This document shows positions 8,754-17,357 of a stretch of DNA of 64,000 nucleotides, in pieces; positions within the stretch are counted from its first letter, which is position 1, and each line of letters starts with the position of its first letter. Under the pieces are notes generated by a model, which worked only from the letters and a program-made list of their open reading frames with translations, made no database searches and had not been told where the DNA came from. The position numbers and the translations under genes are program-made. Origin of the DNA: Oribacterium parvum ACB1 (GTDB taxonomy: Bacteria; Bacillota; Clostridia; Lachnospirales; Lachnospiraceae); NCBI RefSeq assembly GCF_000238055.2, contig NZ_KE148312.1, positions 1,236,501 through 1,300,500 of the forward strand. The letters run 5' to 3'.

Positions 8754-9008
8754 AGCGTTTCTCCTTATAAACCATAGACTCTGCTCTTTCAGGGGCGCAC
8801 CCTGTCAACTCGGAGGTAGTATAACATATTTTTAACAAAGTGTTGTTCTTTTTCCGAAAATGCCTTTCCGCGCTTATCCAAGACCTGCAGACAGCCGATA
8901 AACAATTGCAGGGATGTTTTTTGTTCGCGTGCAATGATTTAGAAAAGAGAGATATGGCTGAGTGAAGCGAAGTCTCTTGTGAATTAGTGTATGAGAGAGG
9001 GAGAGCTT
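8754..9008. other. Divergent intergenic region between hydrogenase and unknown gene
   Basis: Must carry promoters for both directions. On the minus strand a TATACT box (complement of AGTATA near 8817-8822) lies upstream of the hydrogenase, but I find no good -35. Near the plus-strand gene a small hairpin (8956-8974) resembles the core hairpin of the interspersed element family. Confidence 0.4.
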
Positions 9009-10472
9009 ATGTCGCTAATGGATATTATTTTCGGAGAATCCGAAGAGGGCAGTCCTCTGAGTGAAGAGGAGATGATTTTAAAGCCGGTACGTGTTCTTGG
9101 CGTAACAGGGGAAAAAATTACAACCGTGAGCATCGGAGAAAGCTTGGATATCGTACAGGAAAAGGAAGAAGGACTGATTCGTTTGGTTCAGCGAAATGAG
9201 AGGAATGAGGAGATACGAAGCCTTATGAGCTGTCCTTATCCTCAAAATGCGGATGCCAGAAAAGAGCTTGTGGATATGATGACATCCGTAAAGCTCGATA
9301 TTGCCAATGCTTATCTAACGGGAAGAGAGTGTATTCGAATTCCAAGAAGTAAATACGAACTTTTTATTTACATGAGAAGACGTCCTACGATTCCGATTGA
9401 TATGAATAAATTAAGCAGAGAATTGTCTTCCGGTGAGGCACGGGAAAATGTGGGGATGTTTCGCTCCTTTATGGAAAAAAACCCGCGTTTAAATATTTAT
9501 GCGTCAGTGGATTCTCTTGCCATGGATACGGCGTATCGTATTTTGAAACAGGAGTTTAAGGCCTTGAGCAATGTGCGCTTTATTCCGCTGGATAATCCGA
9601 AGAAAAAGGAAATCAGCTGGGATGATCCGCGGATTCAGGAGAGTTTACGTTATACCCCGAACGTCGCCTCTATCGGACTGGGAATAAGCGGTGGAGAAAA
9701 GCCGCAATATGGTCTGGAACTTCTGAATGAGGACATTACTTCCGTAGTGATGAAGGCCTCCTTATTGGGGCACCACAGTTGCAATATTCGTGAATGTATG
9801 ATTGATGCCCAGGCGGTGGGCCATGCTAAAGCGATGTGGGAACTGGGAACAAAACGGGGAAAGAGTCCTGAATTCATTCAGAAAACAATAGAGGACCTGG
9901 CTTTTGAAGATGCCTGCTATCGTATTTCGGAGAGCAGTGCGAGAGCCATTATTGAGCATGCACGGCAAAGAGGTTTTTGTGAAGGAGAGGACATCGGGCT
10001 GATTCGGGTTCCTGTTTTAGACAGATTTTTACTTTTGAATCTGTTCAGGCAGGCGGATGACGGTTTCTTGGTCTATGAGGAGTCGAAAGGCTTTCAATAT
10101 TATAAGGATGTGACCGGAAAGCTGGTCATTCAGTTTGGATGGACAAAGGACGGATTTTGGTATATTGCTCCTCCGGATAAGGGGGAGCGTGAAATTCGTG
10201 CCGATGCGGCTCAGGTCATGCTGGAAGGAAAATATCTGAAAGCCTTACAAAAAATTTTGAAATCCAATCGAAATCGTTCTGTAAGCGGTGCTTTTGCAAA
10301 GCTCAGAGAATTTATTGAATCCTATCAGAAACTGGGTATGGGATTAAATGAGCAGCAGGAATGTATCCGTACTGCAAGAGATTATTTCGAAGGAGAGGAT
10401 ATGGAAGAAATCATGATGGTAATCGAGGAGATATTGTCTACACACTCCTTGTATGAAAACTTCGGTTTCTAG
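9009..10472 (+). CDS. Uncharacterised soluble protein, 487 residues
   Basis: I do not recognise a family. The ATG at 9009 was preferred over 8991 because the AGGGAGAG run sits just before it. The product has no signal peptide or membrane helix and no obvious enzyme motif. It is acidic at the N-terminus (DIIFGESEEGSPLSEEE), has a basic patch IYMRRRPTIPIDMNK, and a C-terminal acidic helix. It is followed by an intrinsic terminator, so it is a single-gene unit divergent from the hydrogenase. It could be a lineage-specific housekeeping protein; no function is claimed. Confidence 0.7.
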   Translation: MSLMDIIFGESEEGSPLSEEEMILKPVRVLGVTGEKITTVSIGESLDIVQEKEEGLIRLVQRNERNEEIRSLMSCPYPQNADARKELVDMMTSVKLDIANAYLTGRECIRIPRSKYELFIYMRRRPTIPIDMNKLSRELSSGEARENVGMFRSFMEKNPRLNIYASVDSLAMDTAYRILKQEFKALSNVRFIPLDNPKKKEISWDDPRIQESLRYTPNVASIGLGISGGEKPQYGLELLNEDITSVVMKASLLGHHSCNIRECMIDAQAVGHAKAMWELGTKRGKSPEFIQKTIEDLAFEDACYRISESSARAIIEHARQRGFCEGEDIGLIRVPVLDRFLLLNLFRQADDGFLVYEESKGFQYYKDVTGKLVIQFGWTKDGFWYIAPPDKGEREIRADAAQVMLEGKYLKALQKILKSNRNRSVSGAFAKLREFIESYQKLGMGLNEQQECIRTARDYFEGEDMEEIMMVIEEILSTHSLYENFGF

Positions 10473-10479
10473 ATTTTTT

Positions 10480-10514
10480 AAGGTGATGCAGGAAAGAACG
10501 GCATCACCTTTTTA
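10480..10514 (+). terminator. Intrinsic terminator after the unknown gene
   Basis: Perfect 10-bp stem AAGGTGATGC/GCATCACCTT with an 11-base loop followed by TTT; it lies directly after the 9009-10472 gene. Confidence 0.85.
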
Positions 10515-10555
10515 AAGAGAGTGAAAATTCGCTTTACTCAGGTGGAAAGGGCATT

Positions 10556-12199
10556 ATGAAGGAAGAACGAAAGAAAATCATTTCTTTAATTTCCGTGGGA
10601 GCGGTGCTTCTTTTCCTTGTGGTGGCCTATTTTACAACGACAGAGGATACGGTGCAGGAAAGTTTTTGGTCTTTGCTTCCTCCGCTGATAGCGATTGTGC
10701 TTGCGCTCGGTACGAAGGAAGTGTACAGCTCCCTTTTTATAGGCATTCTCTCAGGAGGACTGCTCTTTAGCGGATTCAGTTTTGAGGGAAGTATCCGGCA
10801 TATTTTTATGGACAGCATTATTCCTGTGCTCAGTACCTCCGCCAATGTGGGAATCATTTGTTTTCTTGTGATTCTGGGAATGATGGTACAGTTAATCAAT
10901 AAGACGGGAGGCTCTCGAGCCTTTGGAGAATGGACCAAGGGCGTGATTGAGACAAGAAGCGGAGCCATGCTTGCTACAGTGGCGCTAGGCTGTCTCATCT
11001 TTATTGACGACTATTTTAACTGTCTTACCCTAGGCTCGGTCATGCGGCCTGTAACGGACAAACACAGAATCAGCAGAGCGAAGCTTGCTTATATTATTGA
11101 TACCACGGCAGCGCCTATATGTATCATTGCTCCCATTTCCTCCTGGGCCGCAGCTGTTTCGGGTTTTGTGGAAGGGGAGGATGGGATGAAGATTTTTTTA
11201 GAGACCATTCCCTATAATTTTTACGCTTTGCTTTCTATTTGTATGATGCTCTTCCTTATTATATTGAAGGTGGATTTTGCTTCGATGTGGGTTCACGAAA
11301 GGAATGCGGAGGAAAAAGGAGATTTATTTACAACTGCGGAAAGACCTTACGGAGAAGGGGAAGAGGATAAAGGGAATAAAGGGAAAACAGGAAGCATTCC
11401 GGATATGCTTGTTCCCATTTTTTTACTTATTCTATCCTGTATTATCGGCTTGATTTACTCCGGCGGCTTCTTTGCGGGGGCTGATTTTATCACTGCTTTT
11501 TCCCATTCCGATGCACCTACCGGTTTGGTGCTCGGTTCTTTTATGGCACTTGTAATCAGCCTCATCTATTATTTATCAAAAAAAGCCATTTCTTTTCAAG
11601 AAGCGATGAACTGCCTGCCCGAGGGCTTTAGGCAAATGGTACCTGCAATCCTGATTCTTACCTTTGCTTGGAGCTTAAAAGCTATGACAGACAGCCTTGG
11701 CGCAAAGGAGTTTGTTTCTGAACTGGTGGAAGGAAGAGCGGACACTATGCTTTCTTTCCTTCCGAGCTTTGTATTTCTTATCGCCGTAGGGCTCTCTTTT
11801 GCAACAGGAACTTCATGGGGAACATTCGGTATCTTGATTCCTATCGTGGTGGGGGTTTTTGATAAATCGGATTACAACATGATGATTATTTCTATTGCTT
11901 CCTGTATGGCGGGAGCGGTTTGCGGAGATCACTGTTCTCCTATTTCCGATACGACGATTATGTCTTCAGCGGGAGCGCAGTGCGTGCATTTGAACCATGT
12001 TAGTACGCAGCTTCCTTATGCCATTTTGGTAGCCTTGGTATCCTTTTTTGCCTATATTATGGCAGGGTTTATAAAAAATCCGTGGGTCTCCTTTTCGGCG
12101 GCTGCCATTCTGCTTTTTTTCATTCTATTGCAAATAAAACATATTCAGATAGCGAGAGAAGAGGAAAGACAGAGAAAAAAAAGAAGGGTATTACGTTAG
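10556..12199 (+). CDS. nhaC: Na+/H+ antiporter, NhaC family
   Basis: Polytopic membrane protein of 547 residues with about 11-13 hydrophobic segments, exchanging Na+ (or coupling amino-acid and malate exchange in some relatives) for protons. Family hallmarks are the paired acidic residues in FIDDYFNCLTLGSVMRPVTD around residues 150-170 and the C-terminal motif GDHCSPISDTTIMSSAGA. A hydrophilic acidic loop near residues 245-280 separates the halves. It is transcribed alone, between two terminators. Substrate is family-level inference; a lactate/malate antiporter is an alternative. Confidence 0.88.
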   Translation: MKEERKKIISLISVGAVLLFLVVAYFTTTEDTVQESFWSLLPPLIAIVLALGTKEVYSSLFIGILSGGLLFSGFSFEGSIRHIFMDSIIPVLSTSANVGIICFLVILGMMVQLINKTGGSRAFGEWTKGVIETRSGAMLATVALGCLIFIDDYFNCLTLGSVMRPVTDKHRISRAKLAYIIDTTAAPICIIAPISSWAAAVSGFVEGEDGMKIFLETIPYNFYALLSICMMLFLIILKVDFASMWVHERNAEEKGDLFTTAERPYGEGEEDKGNKGKTGSIPDMLVPIFLLILSCIIGLIYSGGFFAGADFITAFSHSDAPTGLVLGSFMALVISLIYYLSKKAISFQEAMNCLPEGFRQMVPAILILTFAWSLKAMTDSLGAKEFVSELVEGRADTMLSFLPSFVFLIAVGLSFATGTSWGTFGILIPIVVGVFDKSDYNMMIISIASCMAGAVCGDHCSPISDTTIMSSAGAQCVHLNHVSTQLPYAILVALVSFFAYIMAGFIKNPWVSFSAAAILLFFILLQIKHIQIAREEERQRKKRRVLR

Positions 12200-12266
12200 A
12201 ACTTTGCGACAAGCCCGATGAAATGTCGGGTTACTTTACTCTATTTCCGGAACTTATTATTCAATC

Positions 12267-12338
12267 CACTAAAAGAATTACATAAACTAAAAGAATTAAA
12301 TAAATTAAAAGAACTAGATCAACTTGAAGAATTGAATA
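12267..12338 (+). repeat. Degenerate 18-bp tandem repeat, four units
   Basis: Units begin at 12267, 12285, 12303 and 12321, each close to AACTAAAAGAATTAAATA. In one frame they read as LKELNK-like hexapeptides. Confidence 0.75.
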
Positions 12339-12406
12339 AACCGGAAACATGAAATGGGATAAAATATTAAATAAAATAAAAATATCAAATATTTTATTTA
12401 TTCATT

Positions 12407-12449
12407 AAAACGCCTTAAGTAGTTTTTGAAACTGCTTAGGGCGTTTTTG
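12407..12449. terminator. Long intrinsic terminator before the fatty-acid operon
   Basis: A stem of about 15-16 pairs with G-U wobbles (AAAACGCCTTAAGTAGTT against AACTGCTTAGGGCGTTTT) is followed by a T-rich end. It isolates nhaC from the downstream operon. Confidence 0.8.
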
Positions 12450-12477
12450 AAACTACATATCTTAAAAAAATATTTCA

Positions 12478-12506
12478 TTGATTTTAATTATATAGACCAT
12501 TATAGT
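12478..12506 (+). promoter_or_regulatory. Predicted housekeeping promoter of the fatty-acid operon
   Basis: TTGATT at 12478-12483, a 17-base spacer and TATAGT at 12501-12506 match the sigma-70/SigA consensus at 4/6 and 5/6. It lies 130 bases upstream of acpP in AT-rich DNA. I could not identify a convincing FabT- or FapR-type operator. Confidence 0.55.
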
Positions 12507-12636
12507 ATATCTGCTAAATAGTTAAATATATTTTATCTTTTCCGGAAGAGAGAACACTGCTGACCGAAGTATAGGAAAGAATAATCGGTTATTCGTTACT
12601 CCCTAAATCATCCGGAATATTGTGAAAGGAGAACAA

Positions 12637-12867
12637 ATGGAATTCGAGAGATTAAAAGAGATTATTGTAGACACTTTGGCTTGTGATGAGGAGAAGGTTA
12701 CTTTAGATGCGGACATGGAGAAGGACTTGGAAATTGATTCCCTTTCCTTGGTGGAACTCCACATGGCTTTAGAGGATGAGCTGTCTGAGACCATTCCGGA
12801 CGGAGAAATCGGAAAGCTGCATACCGTAAAGGACATTCTCGATTATGTAAACAGTATAAAGGGCTAA
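12637..12867 (+). CDS. acpP: Acyl carrier protein
   Basis: 76-residue acidic carrier of growing acyl chains in type II fatty-acid synthesis. Ser35 in the DSL motif (residues 34-36) is the phosphopantetheine attachment site. ATG 12637 was chosen because AAAGGAG at 12624-12630 is ideally placed. First gene of the operon, directly ahead of accD. Confidence 0.95.
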   Translation: MEFERLKEIIVDTLACDEEKVTLDADMEKDLEIDSLSLVELHMALEDELSETIPDGEIGKLHTVKDILDYVNSIKG

Positions 12868-12932
12868 GCGGCCAGGCAAGAAACTTTTATGAATAGCCGG
12901 ATTTCATGTTGAAGAACAGTTCAGGAGGGAGT

Positions 12933-13805
12933 ATGCAGTCACCGATTAAAACCTTGGTAGATATGGTGAAGGACAGGGATTTAAAGCAAAAAGCACTTTC
13001 CGATAGAGTGGGCAGTACAGCGCCGATAAAAATCCCTTCTGCCTTTATTGCCTGTAAAAAGTGTGGAAGAAGGGCGCTTCGCGCTCGCTGGGAGGAGCAT
13101 CTTTTCGTATGTCCTAACTGCGGAAGCTATGCGGCGGTTGGCGCTTATTACCGTTTGGAAAAGCTTTATGATTCGGGAACTTTTCAGGAATTGGATAAGG
13201 ATATTGCAGTAAGGGATCCCTTGGATTTTCCGGACTATAAAGAGAAGGTAAAGGAACTGGAAAAAAAGACCGGTTTAAAAGAAGCAGTAGTTTCTTCCAA
13301 AGGAAAAATCGGAGGCATTCCTGTGGTAGCTTTGGTCATGGACAACCGTTTTTTAATGGGGTCCATGTCTCAAGCGGTCGGCGAGAAAATTACAAGGGGA
13401 ATTGAAGAAGCGGATAGACTTCGTTGTCCTCTTATTATTTTTTCGGCATCCGGTGGAGCAAGGATGCAGGAGGGAATCTTCAGCCTTATGCAGATGGCGA
13501 AAACCTCTGCGGCAGTGGAATTGTTTTCCGAGCACGGCGGACTCTTTATCAGCGTTTTAACCCATCCTACGACAGGAGGGGTTACGGCGAGCTTTGCCAC
13601 TTTAGGAGATATTACCTTGGCGGAGCCGGGAGCACTCATCGGCTTTGCGGGACCGCGCGTCATTGAGCAAACCATCAATCGTAAGCTTCCGAAGGGGTTC
13701 CAAAAGGCGGAGTACTTGGAAAAACATGGTTTTATTGATGCTATTGTGGAACGAAAAAATATGAGAGAGAGTTTAATGCAGATTCTTTCTCTTCATCAGG
13801 AGTAG
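12933..13805 (+). CDS. accD: Acetyl-CoA carboxylase carboxyltransferase subunit beta
   Basis: Beta subunit of the carboxyltransferase that moves CO2 from biotin to acetyl-CoA to make malonyl-CoA. The zinc ribbon is visible as Cys41, Cys44, Cys60 and Cys63. It is followed by the crotonase-like fold with SASGGARMQEGIFSLMQM and the GGVTASFA region. The start at 12933 follows CAGGAGGGA; length is 290 residues, normal for the family. It works with AccA next door. The biotin carrier (accB) and biotin carboxylase (accC), which the complex also needs, are not encoded in this window. Confidence 0.95.
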   Translation: MQSPIKTLVDMVKDRDLKQKALSDRVGSTAPIKIPSAFIACKKCGRRALRARWEEHLFVCPNCGSYAAVGAYYRLEKLYDSGTFQELDKDIAVRDPLDFPDYKEKVKELEKKTGLKEAVVSSKGKIGGIPVVALVMDNRFLMGSMSQAVGEKITRGIEEADRLRCPLIIFSASGGARMQEGIFSLMQMAKTSAAVELFSEHGGLFISVLTHPTTGGVTASFATLGDITLAEPGALIGFAGPRVIEQTINRKLPKGFQKAEYLEKHGFIDAIVERKNMRESLMQILSLHQE

Positions 13806-13885
13806 AAACAGACGGTATTGTTTAGTCTTTTAAAGGATTTTGTTCGCAAAGCGTGAGGTTTTTGCCGGAAGCGGAAAGGAAGAAT

Positions 13886-14695
13886 ATGAGTCAGGAATTA
13901 GCGGAAAAGAAAGCGTTGGAGCCGGGGGAGAAGGTTTTCCTTGCCCGTCATCCCAAAAGACCGCATATTGAGGATTTTATTTCCCATATCTTTACGGATT
14001 TTTTTGAGCAAAAGGGAGACCACCTCTATGATGAAGACCGCTCTATTTACGGAGGGATTGCCCGTTTTCACGGAAAGCCGGTGACAGTGCTCGGTCATAA
14101 AAAAGGGAAGGGCATGGAGGAAAATATCGCCTGCAACTTCGGCATGCCCTGCCCGGAAGGTTATCGTAAAGCAAAGAGACTGATGGAACAGGCGGAAAAG
14201 TTTCATCGTCCGATTATCACCTTCATTGATACGCCGGGAGCTTATCCCGGACTGGAAGCGGAGGAGCACGGACAGGGTGAAGCGATTGCAAGGAATCTTG
14301 CTTTTATGAGTTCTCTTCATGTTCCAATTATCAGTATTATCAGCGGAGAAGGAAACTCCGGAGGGGCACTGGCCATCGGCGTCGCAAATAAGATTCTTAT
14401 GCTGGAAAATGCCATTTACTCCGTATTAAGCCCGGAGGGCTTTGCGACCATTCTTTGGAAAGACAGCTCGAAAGCGGGAGAGGCGGCAAAGGTGATGAAA
14501 CTTACCGCGGAGGACTTAAAGGAAGCCGGTATTTGCGATGCTATCGTGCCGGAAGTCCCGGGCGGTGCTCAAGAAGATCCGGAGGCTTTGTTTTTGGAAT
14601 TGGAAAAAGCACTGGAGAAAGTCCTTTCTTCCTATGAGGGAATGAGCCCGGAGGAGATTCGTAAGGATAGACTTAGGAAATACAGAAACATCTAA
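13886..14695 (+). CDS. accA: Acetyl-CoA carboxylase carboxyltransferase subunit alpha
   Basis: Alpha subunit partner of AccD in malonyl-CoA formation. Typical signatures are the N-terminal HPKRPHIEDFI segment, TFIDTPGAYPGLEAEE and the oxyanion region SGEGNSGGALAIG. The ATG at 13886 follows a GGAAAGGAAGA ribosome-binding site and gives 269 residues. This is shorter than the E. coli protein (about 319) because the N-terminal helix is reduced, as in many Firmicutes. Co-directional with accD and fabH. Confidence 0.94.
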   Translation: MSQELAEKKALEPGEKVFLARHPKRPHIEDFISHIFTDFFEQKGDHLYDEDRSIYGGIARFHGKPVTVLGHKKGKGMEENIACNFGMPCPEGYRKAKRLMEQAEKFHRPIITFIDTPGAYPGLEAEEHGQGEAIARNLAFMSSLHVPIISIISGEGNSGGALAIGVANKILMLENAIYSVLSPEGFATILWKDSSKAGEAAKVMKLTAEDLKEAGICDAIVPEVPGGAQEDPEALFLELEKALEKVLSSYEGMSPEEIRKDRLRKYRNI

Positions 14696-14815
14696 CAGCA
14701 TAATTCAGGAATGAACTGCCAAAGCGAAATAGAGGAGTGGTAAGCCGATGTGCTTCCATTCTCTTCCTGTAAAAGCTTAGGCGAAGACAAGATAAAACAA
14801 AAGAAATGAGGAAAG

Positions 14816-15847
14816 ATGCAGGGATTAAAAATAATCGGACTGGGCTCGGCACTTCCCGGAAAGCGTGTCCATAATGATGATTTGGCCAAAATCATGGAGA
14901 CCAGCGATGAGTGGATTTTCAGCAGGACAGGAATTCATGAGCGGCGCTTCTGCGAGAAAGAAGAAAGTGCGGCAACGCTTGCCATAAAGGCCGGAAAAGA
15001 TGCACTGGAATCTTCCGGTATCTCCGCTTCGGATTTAGGGGTAATCCTTGTGGCGTCCATGTCACCGGATTTCACTGCCCCGAGTATGGCGGCCATTTTA
15101 GCAAAAGAGCTTTCTGCGGAAGAAGACTGCATTGCACTGGATATTAATGCGGCATGCAGCGGCTTTGTCTACGGCTTGGAAGTAGCAAGAGGACTTCTTG
15201 CGTCCTTGGAAAAGAAAAGAGCTTTGGTAGTCGGAACGGAGCAACTTTCCCGTCTTTTGAAAATGGAAGACAGAACCACCTCCGTACTCTTCGGAGATGG
15301 AGCCGGAGCGGCTGTGGTAGAGGAAAGCAATACGGACTATGCTTCCTTTTTAGGTTCCCGCGGGGATTTTTCCATCGTGTCTCCGTCTTTATATACCGGA
15401 GCCTTTGACGGCTTTTATGAGGACGGGACGGAGAATCCGGAGATACTCGGGCAGGGAGCAACGGAAGGAAAGCATGAGAAGATAGACCACCTTATGATGG
15501 ACGGGAAATCGGTTTTCCTCTTTGCGATAGACATTATCCCAAGGTGTATAGAGGGGATTTTGAAAAAAACGGGAGAACGCTTGGAAGGGATAGACCATGT
15601 AGTGTGTCACCAGGCCAATTCCCGCATTATTCGAAACGTCGTTCGTCACCTGAAAGCGAAGCCCGAACAGTTTTTTGAAGATATGGAGCTCTACGGCAAT
15701 ACATCGGGGGCTTCCATTCCATTTGCCTTAAAAGATATGGAAGAGCAGGGACTCTTGAAAGAAGGGGAGAAGCTCCTCCTCATCGGCTTCGGCGCGGGGC
15801 TGACCTTCGGTGCCGTGGAGATTGTTTACGGGGAAGGCAAGAGATAA
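14816..15847 (+). CDS. fabH: Beta-ketoacyl-ACP synthase III
   Basis: Initiating condensing enzyme joining acetyl-CoA (or branched acyl-CoA) to malonyl-ACP. The catalytic triad is visible: Cys114 in AACSGF, His in VCHQANSRI near residue 264, and Asn in YGNTSGAS near residue 294. The length of 343 residues is slightly above the usual 310-330 because of an insertion near residues 200-225 (ENPEILGQGATEGKHEK). Start follows GAGGAAAG. Primer preference cannot be read from sequence. Confidence 0.95.
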   Translation: MQGLKIIGLGSALPGKRVHNDDLAKIMETSDEWIFSRTGIHERRFCEKEESAATLAIKAGKDALESSGISASDLGVILVASMSPDFTAPSMAAILAKELSAEEDCIALDINAACSGFVYGLEVARGLLASLEKKRALVVGTEQLSRLLKMEDRTTSVLFGDGAGAAVVEESNTDYASFLGSRGDFSIVSPSLYTGAFDGFYEDGTENPEILGQGATEGKHEKIDHLMMDGKSVFLFAIDIIPRCIEGILKKTGERLEGIDHVVCHQANSRIIRNVVRHLKAKPEQFFEDMELYGNTSGASIPFALKDMEEQGLLKEGEKLLLIGFGAGLTFGAVEIVYGEGKR

Positions 15848-15977
15848 TCGATTTCATGAAAGAAATAGAGAATGGGTTCTTCTGCATACTTTGTTGAAAG
15901 AGAAAAACGAAGGAGAAGAAGTGACAAAGAGGAGAAGAAGTGACAAAGAGCAGAAGAACCAAAGAGCAGAAGTATCA

Positions 15978-16060
15978 AAGAATAGAATAAGTAAAGAATA
16001 GAATAAGTAAAGAATAGAATAAGTAAAGAATAGAATAAGTAAAGAACGGAAGAAGTAAAG
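15978..16060 (+). repeat. 16-bp tandem repeat upstream of fabK
   Basis: Four exact copies of AATAGAATAAGTAAAG at 15981-15996, 15997-16012, 16013-16028 and 16029-16044, with a diverged fifth copy at 16045-16060 and looser A/G-rich repeats upstream from 15910. It lies in the 259-base spacer between fabH and fabK inside the operon. Confidence 0.9.
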
Positions 16061-16106
16061 AAATAGCAGATATCGAAGTACGAAGAATGTTGAGGAAGGG
16101 CTAAAA

Positions 16107-17015
16107 ATGCGATTAGACGAGATGCTGGGGATTCGTTATCCGATTATCCAGGGAGGAATGGCAAATATTGCAACGGGAAGCTTTGCTGCAGCTTGCTCCG
16201 AAGCGGGAGCACTGGGACTCATTGGTACCGGAGGAATTCGCGAGGCGGAGGGACTGAGAAAGGAAATCCGAATTTTACGGGAAAGAACGGAGAAGCCCTT
16301 TGGCGTGAACCTGATGCTCATGAATCCGGAAACGGAGAAGATGGTGCAAATCTGTATAGAGGAGAAAGTACCTGTAGTCACTACAGGTGCGGGAAATCCC
16401 GGTATCTACATGGAAGCGCTGAAGACAGCGGGCTGTAAAGTCATTCCGGTTGTAGCTGCGCCGATCCTTGCGGAAAGACTGGAGAAGCAGGGAGCGGATG
16501 CCGTGATTGCGGAGGGATGTGAGTCCGGAGGTCATGTCGGGGAAATGACAACGATGTGCCTGGTGCCGCAGACGGTAGACAGTGTGAATATCCCTGTCAT
16601 CGCAGCGGGAGGCGTTGCGGATAAGAGGCAGCTAAAGGCGGTTTTTGCACTGGGGGCTGCCGGTGCGCAAATCGGAACCGCGCTTCTTGCGGCGGAGGAG
16701 TGTCCTATTCATGAGAATTATAAGGATGCGATTTTAAAGGCAAGAGGTTCAGACACCGTGGTTACCGGAAGAATCGCCGGAGTACCGGTTCGAATCTTAA
16801 AGAATCAGATGAGTAGAGAATACCTCCGACAGGAGAAGGCCGGAGCGGAGAAGATGGAACTCGAAAAGTTCACCTTGGGTTCCTTAAGAAGAGCGGTCTT
16901 TGAAGGAGATACAAAAACCGGCTCCCTTATGGCAGGACAGACCTGCGGACAGGTGGGGGAAATCCGACCGGTTGCCGAGATTTTAGCCGATATATGCTCC
17001 GGAATCATAGATTGA
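16107..17015 (+). CDS. fabK: Enoyl-ACP reductase II (FMN-dependent)
   Basis: Flavoprotein that reduces the enoyl-ACP double bond in the last step of each elongation cycle; it replaces FabI and is insensitive to triclosan. A nitronate-monooxygenase-like TIM barrel is seen: the N-terminal YPIIQGGMANIATG, the catalytic-type His in CESGGHVGE near residue 140, and phosphate-binding loops PVIAAGGVADKRQ and GAQIGTALLAAEE. 302 residues, standard for FabK. The ribosome-binding site GAGGAAGG precedes ATG 16107. Its position between fabH and fabD matches the streptococcal/clostridial fab order. Confidence 0.93.
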   Translation: MRLDEMLGIRYPIIQGGMANIATGSFAAACSEAGALGLIGTGGIREAEGLRKEIRILRERTEKPFGVNLMLMNPETEKMVQICIEEKVPVVTTGAGNPGIYMEALKTAGCKVIPVVAAPILAERLEKQGADAVIAEGCESGGHVGEMTTMCLVPQTVDSVNIPVIAAGGVADKRQLKAVFALGAAGAQIGTALLAAEECPIHENYKDAILKARGSDTVVTGRIAGVPVRILKNQMSREYLRQEKAGAEKMELEKFTLGSLRRAVFEGDTKTGSLMAGQTCGQVGEIRPVAEILADICSGIID

Positions 17016-17196
17016 TTTTTGCACCTTCGTTGCGGTTCCCTACGCCTCTCTTCAAAAGGCGCTCTCGCTCGACCTCGATAGAGCGGATACTAAGCATCAA
17101 ACTTCGCGTGCGCTCGTTTTCTGCAAGTACCGGCGTCTTCACACGCTTTTTCAGAGAGGTGTAGGGCACCGCAACTAAAGAAATAATCAAAAATCA
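17013..17196 (-). repeat. Interspersed structured element, copy 2, inside the fatty-acid operon
   Basis: Core lies on the minus strand. Long arms pair across the element: 17029-17051 with 17153-17175, and outer bases 17013-17021 with 17188-17196. Core pieces read on the minus strand are GTACTTG (17124-17130), hairpin 17099-17119 (arms AAAC/GTTT around GA-GC-GCAC-GC-GA), CTTAGTATCCG (about 17084-17094) and CGAGCGAGAGCG (17060-17071). The core is almost collinear with copy 4 although the arms differ. The outer arm overlaps the fabK stop codon. Confidence 0.85.
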
Positions 17197-17357
17197 AAGT
17201 AACATGATAAGAGAGAAGTATAGGGAAGATTGTGAGGAAAAGGCAAGAATTATGGCAGAGGATATAGAAGCCTAAACTAAGTAAGAGGATGTGAGAAGCA
17301 TAGGGTAGGTCTGATTGGCATAATCCGGGCATACTCAAATATCGGAAAGGGGAAGTG

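Larger units (their letters stand above)
12200..12477. other. AT-rich gap after nhaC with weak hairpin, 18-bp repeat and terminator
   Basis: Contains a short G-U-containing hairpin at 12212-12232, four degenerate 18-base repeats (12267-12338), a strong terminator-like hairpin (12407-12449), then the start of the fatty-acid operon control region. A 44-codon frame 12218-12352 crosses the repeat and would encode a Leu/Lys/Glu repeat, but it lacks a ribosome-binding site. Confidence 0.6.

Noticed and set aside
12540-12636. FabT- or FapR-type operator before acpP
   Set aside because: AT-rich sequence contains no clear palindrome of the published consensus type.
17013-17196. Ordinary intrinsic terminator between fabK and fabD
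   Set aside because: Too long, no T-run on the coding strand, and its core matches three other loci; treated as an interspersed element instead.
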